Shown here in pieces: positions 19,218 to 33,200 of a DNA stretch of 64,000 nucleotides (its first letter is position 1; every line of letters begins with the position of its first letter). Source of the stretch: Paraphysomonas bandaiensis. Lineage: Eukaryota > Chrysophyceae. The stretch spans positions 1 through 64,000 of the forward strand of contig CBFFRP010000620.1 of NCBI GenBank assembly GCA_965644295.1, written 5' to 3'. The notes below the pieces were generated by a model. It was given only the letters and a program-made list of their open reading frames with translations, did not search any database and had not been told where the DNA came from. The position numbers were made by a program, and so were the translations under genes.

Positions 19218-20836
19218 AAGGTCATCCAAAGGATTGTCATCTCCTTGTTGATCCTCTTCAACATCAAGTTGATCTCTGGTAAGGATACGTACATCTCCAG
19301 GACGCTTAACATCACCTGGATTCCTTTTTAATTGCCCTGGGTTACCACCAAAACGGCGTTGAGGAGGCGTTGTTAGACTTGGCCTTGGCATTACCACCAT
19401 ACCCATTTTCGTGTTCATGACTTTCAAAGCATCAATGAGAATAGCCTTATCATGAGAAAATTTACATGATTTGTCTTTGCAACCTCCCTCTTGCATCATT
19501 TCTCTAAAACATGGAGCAGATTTCTGTGCTTCAACAGTTGCCAGCAAATCCTCTTCATGTTTTAGTACGCATAACTCATCATCAATAATTTCCTCCTCGT
19601 CACAATACTCATTTACGTCATCAACATGTTTGAGTTCCTTAACTTTCTTATTATCCTTATCACTCGAAAACTTAAATCGACTCTTAAACTGATTATACTT
19701 CTCATGTAATTCTCGAGTAATTTTCCAGATTTTAAAAAACTCAGACAAAAACAGTTGCACAGAAGTAAAGTTTTCTGTCCTCAAAAGTCTTCTGAAAGTA
19801 TCACGCATGCAATAAGGAATCAAACTAAACCATTCAGCTAAAGAACCACCTCTCTTAGTTGTAATCAGAGGAATACTATCTCTCAGGTCATTCTGCTTGG
19901 CTGCTTCCTCTAGAAACTCATACCTCTGTAAGAACTTAGTTTCCAGAATACAAAGATCCTCGTCAACCTTACGAAAATTCTCCAACTTTTCCATTGAGAC
20001 TTTATACGACTCACATGACGAAGCTAACATTTTGTTGAATTGCATCACATCAAATGGCCTAAAATGACGTCTTGCTGCCGCAATAAGATCCGTAATACTG
20101 GCATCATTACATTCAATCTGACTAGGATACACATTGGGTTTAATTTCCTTAAGAGTATGCCTAATCAACTCCTTAGCCCTTCCATCCAACAACGCATAAA
20201 CTGATGGTATAGGTCTATTACGATTCATTTTCTCAAACTCCGCAATTTTCTCCAAAAACACCAAGAAACCATCAAGAGTAATTACTGACAGCTTTATACC
20301 ATACTTCTTTGGATCCTTTTCTGCTGCTACTGTAACCTCACTTGAGCCGTTTCTCTCAATTTCCTGTAAAGCTTCTTGCAATGTAAGACGCTGATGTGTA
20401 CCCACTGGCCGCTCATCTTCTGATTTAAGAGCCAATGTCGCATTCATAACACCTTCACGCACAGCATTCTCAATACGTGTCTGCAACAAATCAGGGTCTA
20501 TATACTGCTGCTCACGCTGTTCAATTGCTGTAACTACAGGCTCTAGTCCAACAACTTCATTACCATTTGATTTCGACTCCTCGAATGGTATTTCTGAGAA
20601 CTGATCAGCTTGTACGATTTCTGAATTTGCTCTCGATGACCTTCCAGACCTCCTCTGTCGAAGCTCCTCGAGACTCTGTTGAACATACTGATTGAACACC
20701 TGTTGCTCGTGATAACGTTGCTCATTACGTTGTTCACGCTGCTCATTACGTTGTTCAATATTATCCAAACGCTGAAACAGTTGCTGGATATACAGTGGAA
20801 TCTGCTCCTCCTCGGCTCCATCATCTGTTCCCTCCA
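19215..20836 (-). CDS. gag: Gag protein with CCCH-type zinc finger
   Basis: About 540 residues; ATG at 20836, 69 bp from the 5' LTR. The N-terminus is a Gln/Glu/Arg coiled coil with a short repeat (EQRNEQREQRNEQ). A helical capsid-like middle follows (RPFDVMQFNKMLASSCESYK region). Near the C-terminus a single zinc finger reads CFREMMQEGGC then KDKSCKFSH: C-x9-C-x4-C-x3-H, a CCCH finger rather than the CCHC knuckle usual in Gag. The frame ends in UGA at 19215-19217, and pol continues in the same frame. Confidence 0.85.
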
Positions 20837-20905
20837 TAACACTCAAAATGAATTAAACTCAACAATATCCAATGTTTACTGTTCTTCTACTCAGAGTAAT
20901 ATTAC

Positions 20906-21361
20906 TGTGATGTTTCTGAGAACTAGAAACACGTGAAAGACAAAAAGCTCTCTCTAAAAACGTTTTAACAGATTTAGAGTGTACGCCAGCGGGCTGCTAC
21001 ACTGTTAAGTCTACCAGCGGGTAGAACTCCTCCACACAAACGCAAACCGCGAATGAGCTTAATTGAATCGTTATTAAAACGTTATATAGAAAAGAATGAG
21101 TAACACAGCTATACATCTCTACAGTGTAACACACACATACACATACATCATGTTCAGCATTTCACTTCAACACACAACACACCCGATTAGAAGTATTTTA
21201 TCCGGTATGTATGTACAGCTTCAACACTCTGAGAGTAGAAACTGAAAATAAAACTGAAAACTGAAAATACTAAAACACTCTGTACGTGTTAGAGAGTACA
21301 ACAGAAGAGTAACATATCATACTACTAATAACGCAGTATAAGTAACCAGTACTGCGTGACA
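20906..21361 (-). repeat. 5' LTR of the retrotransposon
   Basis: 456 bp, partner of 14566-15020. Its outer end (gcgtgaca) merges without a break into the first satellite monomer, which reads gacacactcatg. Confidence 0.93.
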
Positions 21362-24300
21362 CACACTCATGATACTGTAAGACTGATGACACACTCATGA
21401 TACTGTAAGACTGATGACACACTCATGATGCTGATGTTCTGATGACACACTCATGATGCTGATGTTCTGATGACACACTCATGATACTGTAAGACTGATG
21501 ACACACTCATGATGCTGTAAGACTGATGACACACTCATGATGCTGATGTTCTGATGACACACTCATGATGCTGATGTTCTGATGACACACTCATGATACT
21601 GTAAGACTGATGACACACTCATGATGCTGTAAGACTGATGACACACTCATGATGCTGATGTTCTGATGACACACTCATGATACTGTAAGACTGATGACAC
21701 ACTCATGATACTGTAAGACTGATGACACACTCATGATGCTGTAAGACTGATGACACACTCATGATGCTGATGTTCTGATGACACACTCATGATACTGTAA
21801 GACTGATGACACACTCATGATGCTGTAAGACTGATGACACACTCATGATGCTGATGTTCTGATGACACACTCATGATACTGTAAGACTGATGACACACTC
21901 ATGATACTGTAAGACTGATGACACACTCATGATGCTGATGTTCTGATGACACACTCATGATACTGTAAGACTGATGACACACTCATGATGCTGATGTTCT
22001 GATGACACACTCATGATACTGTAAGACTGATGACACACTCATGATACTGTAAGACTGATGACACACTCATGATGCTGTAAGACTGATGACACACTCATGA
22101 TGCTGATGTTCTGATGACACACTCATGATGCTGTAAGACTGATGACACACTCATGATGCTGTAAGACTGATGACACATTCATGATGCTGTAAGACTGATG
22201 ACACACTCATGATGCTGATGTTCTGATGACACACTCATAATGCTGATGATCTAATGACACACTCATGATACTGTAAGACTGATGACACACTCATGATACT
22301 GTAAGACTGATGACACACTCATTATGCTGATGTTCTGATGACACACTCATGATACTGTAAGACTGATGACACACTCATGATACTGTAAGACTGATGACAC
22401 ACTCATGATGCTGTAAGACTGATGACACACTCATGATGCTGATGTTCTGATGACACACTCATGATGCTGTAAGACTGATGACACACTCATGATGCTGTAA
22501 GACTGATGACACATTCATGATGCTGTAAGACTGATGACACACTCATGATGCTGATGTTCTGATGACACACTCATAATGCTGATGATCTAATGACACACTC
22601 ATGATACTGTAAGACTGATGACACACTCATGATACTGTAAGACTGATGACACACTCATTATGCTGATGTTCTGATGACACACTCATGATGCTGATGTTCT
22701 GATGACACACTCATGATACTGTAAGACTGATGACACACTCATGATGCTGTAAGACTGATGACACACTCATGATGCTGATGTTCTGATGACACACTCATGA
22801 TGCTGATGTTCTGATGACACACTCATGATACTGTAAGACTGATGACACACTCATGATACTGTAAGACTGATGACACACTCATGATGCTGATGTTCTGATG
22901 ACACACTCATGATACTGTAAGACTGATGACACACTCATGATGCTGATGTTCTGATGACACACTCATGATACTGTAAGACTGATGACACACTCATGATGCT
23001 GTAAGACTGATGACACACTCATGATGCTGATGTTCTGATGACACACTCATAATGCTGATGATCTAATGACACACTCATGATACTGTAAGACTGATGACAC
23101 ACTCATGATGCTGTAAGACTGATGACACACTCATGATGCTGATGTTCTGATGACACACTCATGATGCTGATGTTCTGATGACACACTCATGATACTACTG
23201 TAAGACTGATGACACACTCATGATGCTGATGTTCTGATGACACACTCATGATACTGTAAGACTGATGACACACTCATGATGCTGTAAGACTGATGACACA
23301 CTCATGATGCTGATGTTCTGATGACACACTCATGATGCTGATGTTCTGATGACACACTCATGATACTGTAAGACTGATGACACACTCATGATACTGTAAG
23401 ACTGATGACACACTCATGATGCTGTAAGACTGATGACACACTCATGATGCTGATGTTCTGATGACACACTCATGATGCTGTAAGACTGATGACACACTCA
23501 TGATACTGTAAGACTGATGACACACTCATGATGCTGTAAGACTGATGACACACTCATGATGCTGATGTTCTGATGACACACTCATAATGCTGATGATCTA
23601 ATGACACACTCATGATACTGTAAGACTGATGACACACTCATGATACTGTAAGACTGATGACACACTCATTATGCTGATGTTCTGATGACACACTCATGAT
23701 GCTGATGTTCTGATGACACACTCATGATACTGTAAGACTGATGACACACTCATGATACTGTAAGACTGATGACACACTCATGATGCTGATGTTCTGATGA
23801 CACACTCATGATGCTGATGTTCTGATGACACACTCATGATACTGTAAGACTGATGACACACTCATGATGCTGTAAGACTGATGACACACTCATGATACTG
23901 TAAGACTGATGACACACTCATGATGCTGATGTTCTGATGACACACTCATGCTACTGTAAGACTGATGACACACTCATGATGCTGATGTTCTGATCACACA
24001 CTCATGATACTGTAAGACTGATGACACACTCATGATGCTGATGTTCTGATGACACACTCCTGATGCTGATGTTCTGATGACACACTCATGATACTGTAAG
24101 ACTGATGACACACTCATGATGCTGATGCTCTGATGACACACTCATGATACTGTAAGACTGATGACACACTCATGATGCTGATGTTCTGATGACACACTCA
24201 TGATACTGTAAGACTGATGACACACTCATGATGCTGATGTTCTGATGACACACTCATGATACTGTAAGACTGATGACACACTCATGATGCTGATGCTCTG

Positions 24301-27300
24301 ATGACACACTCATGATACTGTAAGACTGATGACACACTCATGATGCTGATGTTCTGATGACACACTCATGATACTGTAAGACTGATGACACACTCATGAT
24401 GCTGTAAGACTGATGACACACTCATGATGCTGATGTTCTGATGACACACTCATGATACTGTAAGACTGATGACACACTCATGATACTGTAAGACTGATGA
24501 CACACTCATGATGCTGATGTTCTGATGACACACTCATGCTACTGTAAGACTGATGACACACTCATGATGCTGATGCTCTGATGACACACTCATGATGCTG
24601 ATGTTCTGATGACACACTCATGATACTGTAAGACTGATGACACACTCATGATGCTGATGTTCTGATGACACACTCATGATGCTGTAAGACTGATGACACA
24701 CTCATGATGCTGTAAGACTGATGACACACTCATGATACTGTAAGACTGATGACACACTCATGATACTGTAAGACTGATGACACACTCATGATGCTGATGT
24801 TCTGATGACACACTCATGATACTGTAAGACTGATGACACACTCATGATGCTGATGTTCTGATGACACACTCATGATACTGTAAGACTGATGACACACTCA
24901 TGATACTGTAAGACTGATGACACACTCATGATGCTGATGTTCTGATGACACACTCATGATACTGTAAGACTGATGACACACTCATGATGCTGATGTTCTG
25001 ATGACACACTCCTGATGCTGATGCTGTAAGACTGATGACACACTCATGATGCTGATGTTCTGATGACACACTCATGATGCTGATGTTCTGATGACACACT
25101 CATGATACTGTAAGACTGATGACACACTCATGATGCTGTAAGACTGATGACACACTCATGATGCTGATGTTCTGATGACACACTCATGATACTGTAAGAC
25201 TGATGACACACTCATGATGCTGTAAGACTGATGACACACTCATGATGCTGATGTTCTGATGACACACTCATGATACTGTAAGACTGATGACACACTCATG
25301 ATGCTGATGTTCTGATGACACACTCATGATACTGTAAGACTGATGACACACTCATGATGCTGATGTTCTGATGACACACTCCTGATGCTGATGCTGTAAG
25401 ACTGATGACACACTCATGATGCTGATGCTCTGATGACACACTCATGATGCTGATGTTCTGATGACACACTCATGATACTGTAAGACCGATGACACACTCA
25501 TGATGCTGATGTTCTGATGACACACTCATGATGCTGTAAGACTGATGACACACTCATGATGCTGTAAGACTGATGACACACTCATGATACTGTAAGACTG
25601 ATGACACACTCATGATACTGTAAGACTGATGACACACTCATGATGCTGATGTTCTGATGACACACTCATGATACTGTAAGACTGATGACACACTCATGAT
25701 GCTGATGTTCGGATGACACACTCATGATACTGTAAGACTGATGACACACTCATGATACTGTAAGACTGATGACACACTCATGATGCTGATGTTCTGATGA
25801 CACACTCATGATACTGTAAGACTGATGACACACTCATGATGCTGATGTTCTGATGACACACTCCTGATGCTGATGCTGTAAGACTGATGACACACTCATG
25901 ATGCTGATGTTCTGATGACACACTCATGATGCTGATGTTCTGATGACACACTCATGATACTGTAAGACTGATGACACACTCATGATGCTGTAAGACTGAT
26001 GACACACTCATGATGCTGATGTTCTGATGACACACTCATGATGCTGTAAGACTGATGACACACTCATGATACTGTAAGACTGATGACACACTCATGATGC
26101 TGATGTTCTGATGACACACTCATGATACTGTAAGACTGATGACACACTCATGATGCTGATGTTCTGATGACACACTCATGATACTGTAAGACTGATGACA
26201 CACTCATGATGCTGATGTTCTGATGACACACTCATGATGCTGATGTTCTGATGACACACTCATGATGCTGATGTTCTGATCACACACTCATGATACTGTA
26301 AGACTGATGACACACTCATGATGCTGTAAGACTGATGACACACTCATGATGCTGATGTTCTGATGACACACTCATGATACTGTAAGACTGATGACACACT
26401 CATGATACTGTAAGACTGATGACACACTCATGATGCTGATGTTCTGATGACACACTCATGATACTGTAAGACTGATGACACACTCATGATGCTGTAAGAC
26501 TGATGACACACTCATGATGCTGATGTTCTGATGACACACTCATGATACTGTAAGACTGATGACACACTCATGATGCTGTAAGACTGATGACACACTCATG
26601 ATGCTGATGTTCTGATGACACACTCATGATGCTGTAAGACTGATGACACACTCATGATACTGTAAGACTGATGACACACTCATGATGCTGATGTTCTGAT
26701 GACACACTCATGATACTGTAAGACTGATGACACACTCATGATGCTGATGTTCTGATGACACACTCATGATGCTGATGTTCTGATCACACACTCATGATAC
26801 TGTAAGACTGATGACACACTCATGATGCTGTAAGACTGATGACACACTCATGATGCTGATGTTCTGATGACACACTCATGATACTGTAAGACTGATGACA
26901 CACTCATGATGCTGATGTTCTGATGACACACTCATGATGCTGATGTTCTGATCACACACTCATGATACTGTAAGACTGATGACACACTCATGATGCTGTA
27001 AGACTGATGACACACTCATGATGCTGATGTTCTGATGACACACTCATGATACTGTAAGACTGATGACACACTCATGATACTGTAAGACTGATGACACACT
27101 CATGATGCTGATGTTCTGATGACACACTCATGATACTGTAAGACTGATGACACACTCATGATGCTGTAAGACTGATGACACACTCATGATGCTGATGTTC
27201 TGATGACACACTCATGATACTGTAAGACTGATGACACACTCATGATACTGTAAGACTGATGACACACTCATGATGCTGATGTTCTGATGACACACTCATG

Positions 27301-30300
27301 CTACTGTAAGGTAAGACTGATGACACACTCATGATGCTGATGCTCTGATGACACACTCATGATGCTGATGTTCTGATGACACACTCATGATACTGTAAGA
27401 CTGATGACACACTCATGATGCTGATGTTCTGATGACACACTCATGATGCTGTAAGACTGATGACACACTCATGATGCTGATGTTCTGATGACACACTCAT
27501 GATACTGTAAGACTGATGACACACTCATGATACTGTAAGACTGATGACACACTCATGATGCTGATGTTCTGATGACACACTCATGATACTGTAAGACTGA
27601 TGACACACTCATGATGCTGATGTTCTGATGACACACTCCTGATGCTGATGCTGTAAGACTGATGACACACTCATGATACTGTAAGACTGATGACACACTC
27701 ATGATGCTGATGTTCTGATGACACACTCCTGATGCTGATGCTGTAAGACTGATGACACACTCATGATGCTGATGTTCTGATGACACACTCATGATGCTGA
27801 TGTTCTGATGACACACTCATGATACTGTAAGACTGATGACACACTCATGATGCTGTAAGACTGATGACACACTCATGATGCTGATGTTCTGATGACACAC
27901 TCATGATGCTGATGTTCTGATGACACACTCATGATGCTGTAAGACTGATGACACACTCATGATGCTGATGTTCTGATGACACACTCATGATACTGTAAGA
28001 CTGATGACACACTCATGATGCTGATGTTCTGATGACACACTCATGATACTGTAAGACTGATGACACACTCATGATGCTGTAAGACTGATGACACACTCAT
28101 GATGCTGATGTTCTGATGACACACTCATGATACTGTAAGACTGATGACACACTCATGATGCTGTAAGACTGATGACACACTCATGATGCTGATGTTCTGA
28201 TGACACACTCATGATGCTGATGTTCTGATGACACACTCCTGATGCTGATGCTGTAAGACTGATGACACACTCATGATACTGTAAGACTGATGACACACTC
28301 ATGATGCTGTAAGACTGATGACACACTCATGATGCTGATGTTCTGATGACACACTCATGATGCTGATGTTCTGATGACACACTCATGATGCTGTAAGACT
28401 GATGACACACTCATGATGCTGATGTTCTGATGACACACTCATGATACTGTAAGACTGATGACACACTCATGATGCTGATGTTCTGATGACACACTCATGA
28501 TACTGTAAGACTGATGACACACTCATGATGCTGTAAGACTGATGACACACTCATGATGCTGATGTTCTGATGACACACTCATGATACTGTAAGACTGATG
28601 ACACACTCATGATGCTGTAAGACTGATGACACACTCATGATGCTGATGTTCTGATGACACACTCATGATGCTGATGTTCTGATGACACACTCATGATGCT
28701 GTAAGACTGATGACACACTCATGATACTGTAAGACTGATGACACACTCATGATGCTGATGTTCTGATGACACACTCATGATGCTGTAAGACTGATGACAC
28801 ACTCATGATGCTGATGTTCTGATGACACACTCATGATACTGTAAGACTGATGACACACTCATGATGCTGATGTTCTGATGACACACTCATGATGCTGATG
28901 TTCTGATGACACACTCATGATGCTGATGTTCTGATCACACACTCATGATACTGTAAGACTGATGACACACTCATGATGCTGTAAGACTGATGACACACTC
29001 ATGATGCTGATGTTCTGATGACACACTCATGATACTGTAAGACTGATGACACACTCATGATGCTGATGTTCTGATGACACACTCATGATGCTGATGTTCT
29101 GATGACACACTCATGATACTGTAAGACTGATGACACACTCATGATGCTGTAAGACTGATGACACACTCATGATGCTGATGTTCTGATGACACACTCATGA
29201 TGCTGATGTTCTGATGACACACTCATGATGCTGATGCTGTAAGACTGATGACACACTCATGATACTGTAAGACTGATGACACACTCATGATGCTGATGTT
29301 CTGATGACACACTCATGATGCTGATGTTCTGATGACACACTCATGATGCTGATGCTGTAAGACTGATGACACACTCATGATACTGTAAGACTGATGACAC
29401 ACTCATGATGCTGATGTTCTGATGACACACTCATGATGCTGTAAGACTGATGACACACTCATGATGCTGATGTTCTGATGACACACTCATGATACTGTAA
29501 GACTGATGACACACTCATGATGCTGATGTTCTGATGACACACTCATGATGCTGATGTTCTGATGACACACTCATGATGCTGATGTTCTGATCACACACTC
29601 ATGATACTGTAAGACTGATGACACACTCATGATGCTGTAAGACTGATGACACACTCATGATGCTGATGTTCTGATGACACACTCATGATACTGTAAGACT
29701 GATGACACACTCATGATACTGTAAGACTGATGACACACTCATGATACTGTAAGACTGATGACACACTCATGATGCTGTAAGACTGATGACACACTCATGA
29801 TGCTGATGTTCTGATGACACACTCATGATACTGTAAGACTGATGACACACTCATGATGCTGATGTTCTGATGACACACTCATGATGCTGATGTTCTGATG
29901 ACACACTCATGCTACTGTAAGACTGATGACACACTCATGATGCTGATGCTCTGATGACACACTCATGATGCTGATGTTCTGATGACACACTCATGATACT
30001 GTAAGACTGATGACACACTCATGATGCTGATGTTCTGATGACACACTCATGATGCTGTAAGACTGATGACACACTCATGATGCTGTAAGACTGATGACAC
30101 ACTCATGATACTGTAAGACTGATGACACACTCATGATGCTGATGTTCTGATGACACACTCATGATGCTGATGTTCTGATGACACACTCATGATGCTGATG
30201 TTCTGATCACACACTCATGATACTGTAAGACTGATGACACACTCATGATGCTGTAAGACTGATGACACACTCATGATGCTGATGTTCTGATGACACACTC

Positions 30301-32372
30301 ATGATACTGTAAGACTGATGACACACTCATGATACTGTAAGACTGATGACACACTCATGATGCTGATGTTCTGATGACACACTCATGATACTGATGTTCT
30401 GATGACACACTCATGATACTGTAAGACTGATGACACACTCATGATACTGTAAGACTGATGACACACTCATGATGCTGATGTTCTGATGACACACTCATGA
30501 TACTGTAAGACTGATGACACACTCATGATACTGTAAGACTGATGACACACTCATGATGCTGATGTTCTGATGACACACTCATGCTACTGTAAGACTGATG
30601 ACACACTCATGATGCTGATGTTCTGATGACACACTCATGATGCTGATGTTCTGATGACACACTCATGATACTGTAAGACTGATGACACACTCATGATGCT
30701 GATGTTCTGATGACACACTCATGATACTGTAAGACTGATGACACACTCATGATGCTGTAAGACTGATGACACACTCATGATACTGTAAGACTGATGACAC
30801 ACTCATGATACTGTAAGACTGATGACACACTCATGATGCTGATGTTCTGATGACACACTCATGATACTGTAAGACTGATGACACACTCATGATGCTGATG
30901 TTCTGATGACACACTCATGATACTGTAAGACTGATGACACACTCATGATACTGTAAGACTGATGACACACTCATGATACTGTAAGACTGATGACACACTC
31001 ATGATGCTGTAAGACTGATGACACACTCATGATACTGTAAGACTGATGACACACTCATGATGCTGATGTTCTGATGACACACTCCTGATGATGATGCTGT
31101 AAGACTGATGACACACTCATGATACTGTAAGACTGATGACACACTCATGATGCTGATGTTCTGATGACACACTCATGATACTGTAAGACTGATGACACAC
31201 TCATGATGCTGATGTTCTGATGACACACTCATGATGCTGATGTTCTGATGACACACTCATGATACTGTAAGACTGATGACACACTCATGATGCTGTAAGA
31301 CTGATGACACACTCATGATGCTGATGTTCTGATGACACACTCATGATGCTGTAAGACTGATGACACACTCATGATACTGTAAGACTGATGACACACTCAT
31401 GATGCTGATGTTCTGATGACACACTCATGATACTGTAAGACTGATGACACACTCATGATACTGTAAGACTGATGACACACTCATGATGCTGATGTTCTGA
31501 TGACACACTCATGATGCTGATGTTCTGATGACACACTCATGATGCTGATGTTCTGATCACACACTCATGATACTGTAAGACTGATGACACACTCATGATG
31601 CTGTAAGACTGATGACACACTCATGATGCTGATGTTCTGATGACACACTCATGATACTGTAAGACTGATGACACACTCATGATACTGTAAGACTGATGAC
31701 ACACTCATGATGCTGATGTTCTGATGACACACTCATGATACTGTAAGACTGATGACACACTCATGATGCTGTAAGACTGATGACACACTCATGATGCTGA
31801 TGTTCTGATGACACACTCATGATACTGTAAGACTGATGACACACTCATGATACTGTAAGACTGATGACACACTCATGATGCTGATGTTCTGATGACACAC
31901 TCATGCTACTGTAAGACTGATGACACACTCATGATGCTGATGCTCTGATGACACACTCATGATGCTGATGTTCTGATGACACACTCATGATACTGTAAGA
32001 CTGATGACACACTCATGATGCTGATGTTCTGATGACACACTCATGATGCTGTAAGACTGATGACACACTCATGATGCTGATGTTCTGATGACACACTCAT
32101 GATACTGTAAGACTGATGACACACTCATGATACTGTAAGACTGATGACACACTCATGATGCTGATGTTCTGATGACACACTCATGATACTGTAAGACTGA
32201 TGACACACTCATGATGCTGATGTTCTGATGACACACTCATGATGCTGTAAGACTGATGACACACTCATGATGCTGATGTTCTGATGACACACTCATGATG
32301 CTGTAAGACTGATGACACAATCCTCATGATACTGTAAGACTGATGACACACTCCTGATGCTGATGTTCTGAT
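21362..32372. repeat. 11-kb satellite array of 28-bp monomers
   Basis: Nearly 400 tandem units of 28 bp. Each starts TGATGACACACTCATGAT and has one of two main endings: type A gctgatgttc, type B (a/g)ctgtaagac. Rare variants (cattcatgatg, cataatgctgatgatctaatg, 34-bp cctgatgctgatgctgtaag) recur at multiples of 28 bp; for example a tagged block at about 22171 returns 336 bp later. That indicates higher-order repeats. Frames seen in the array are chance, since 28 is not divisible by 3. Confidence 0.97.
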
Positions 32373-32408
32373 TGATGCTGCTCTACAGTCCACTTCAATG
32401 ATGCTGCT

Positions 32409-32525
32409 TTTAGAAGTTTGTCCCCTGAAAACCTCCTTTTTTTCCGTTGGACTAAAAATAGGGAGATTTATGCACCCCTGAAAGCCAATGCAGCAATCGA
32501 AGTCATTCATTCAGTTCTGAAGTGA
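32409..32525 (+). pseudogene. Coding-like remnant after the satellite
   Basis: A 38-codon stretch with coding-like composition (FRSLSPENLLFFRWTKNREI) ends in TGA just beyond the satellite edge. 'SPENLLFFR' recalls the start of RGS domains (S-x-ENLLF), but the piece is too short to assign. No upstream exon can lie in the satellite. Confidence 0.25.
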
Positions 32526-32835
32526 AGGAAGATGAGCGCCATCACTCCCAGCATATGAAGATCTCAAGATGTCCTGCGGATCATAGAGTGAGTTATGCCC
32601 ACAGCTTCATGGACCCTCCTCCCCATAACACTCACAGGGACCATCGCTATATGCATACATGCTACAGATAGGCTAGATAGACATACACGTACATCTGTGT
32701 TATGTAGATATGTATATATGAGCTTATTGTTATGTTCGAGTGTTTGTTTTGATGCTCTGTAAGCCACTAATATATTGTGTGGTGCGAGATGGTATCTTAG
32801 ACAGTCACAGTGTGTAATCAATGGATATAAGAACG
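32526..32835. other. Gap without recognised feature
   Basis: Flank between the satellite edge and the dispersed repeat; no gene supported on either strand. Confidence 0.5.
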
Positions 32836-32955
32836 ACTAGGTTGAATACCAAAGTTGACTAGGTTGAGTCCTTTATTATTTTGACTAGGTTATTCCACCA
32901 AAAATAGCGTGACTAGGTAATTCAACCAATTTGACTAGGTTGAATAATATTTCCC
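32836..32955 (-). repeat. CCTAGTCA-rich dispersed repeat, copy 2
   Basis: Reverse complement of the block at 7757-7830: attattcaacctagtcaaat then ggttgaattacctagtca are shared. Further octamers follow. It immediately precedes a decayed recombinase element, so may be that element's end. Confidence 0.7.
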
Positions 32956-33089
32956 GGTTTTTAACGCCTATTGCTCGTAATAAGACTTTCAATAAAAAGT
33001 ACATTTTCCTATATTTCAATAGTATGATCGCATTCACTACGCATGTGAAACCTTTACAATTAGCCACATGATATTGGAGACTGTTACAT

Positions 33090-33200
33090 GTTTACATGAA
33101 ACTTTACTGAAGAGTGGTACGAAGTAGAATAATATTCGATACTTTGTGGTCAGAAAACAAGATATATTACATTACAAGGAGCACGGCTAATCAAACAGGG
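33090..33200 (+). repeat. Dispersed repeat flanking the RING-IBR locus, left copy
   Basis: Shares about 95 bp with 36758-36860 in the same orientation: gaagagtggtac, tactttgtggtcag, aaacaagatatattacatta and gagcacggctaatc. The left copy continues into recombinase-like coding DNA, so both are probably fragments of one element family. Confidence 0.75.

Larger units (their letters stand above)
14566..21361 (-). mobile_element. Ty3/gypsy-type LTR retrotransposon, near intact
   Basis: A 6.8-kb element on the minus strand: 5' LTR at 20906-21361, gag, pol, polypurine tract, 3' LTR at 14566-15020. LTRs begin TGTCACGCAG and end CATCACA in element sense and differ at only a few positions, so insertion is recent. 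Domain order protease, RT, RNase H, integrase with a chromo-like C-terminus is the Ty3 order. Gag and pol are open throughout apart from one UGA between them. No primer binding site matching a familiar tRNA end was found next to the 5' LTR. Confidence 0.9.

Noticed and set aside
14561-21366. Five-base target-site duplication of the retrotransposon
   Set aside because: The flanks are cgaaa and cacac; no duplication exists at the current ends.
21362-32372. Open frames and possible CRISPR-like array in the tandem repeats
   Set aside because: Units are contiguous 28-bp monomers with no unique spacers, and the frames are chance products of a period not divisible by three.
21362-32372. C/D-box snoRNA cluster, because TGATGA and CTGA recur in each monomer
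   Set aside because: The C box lacks its leading purine, box spacing is too short for a guide, and no terminal stem is present.
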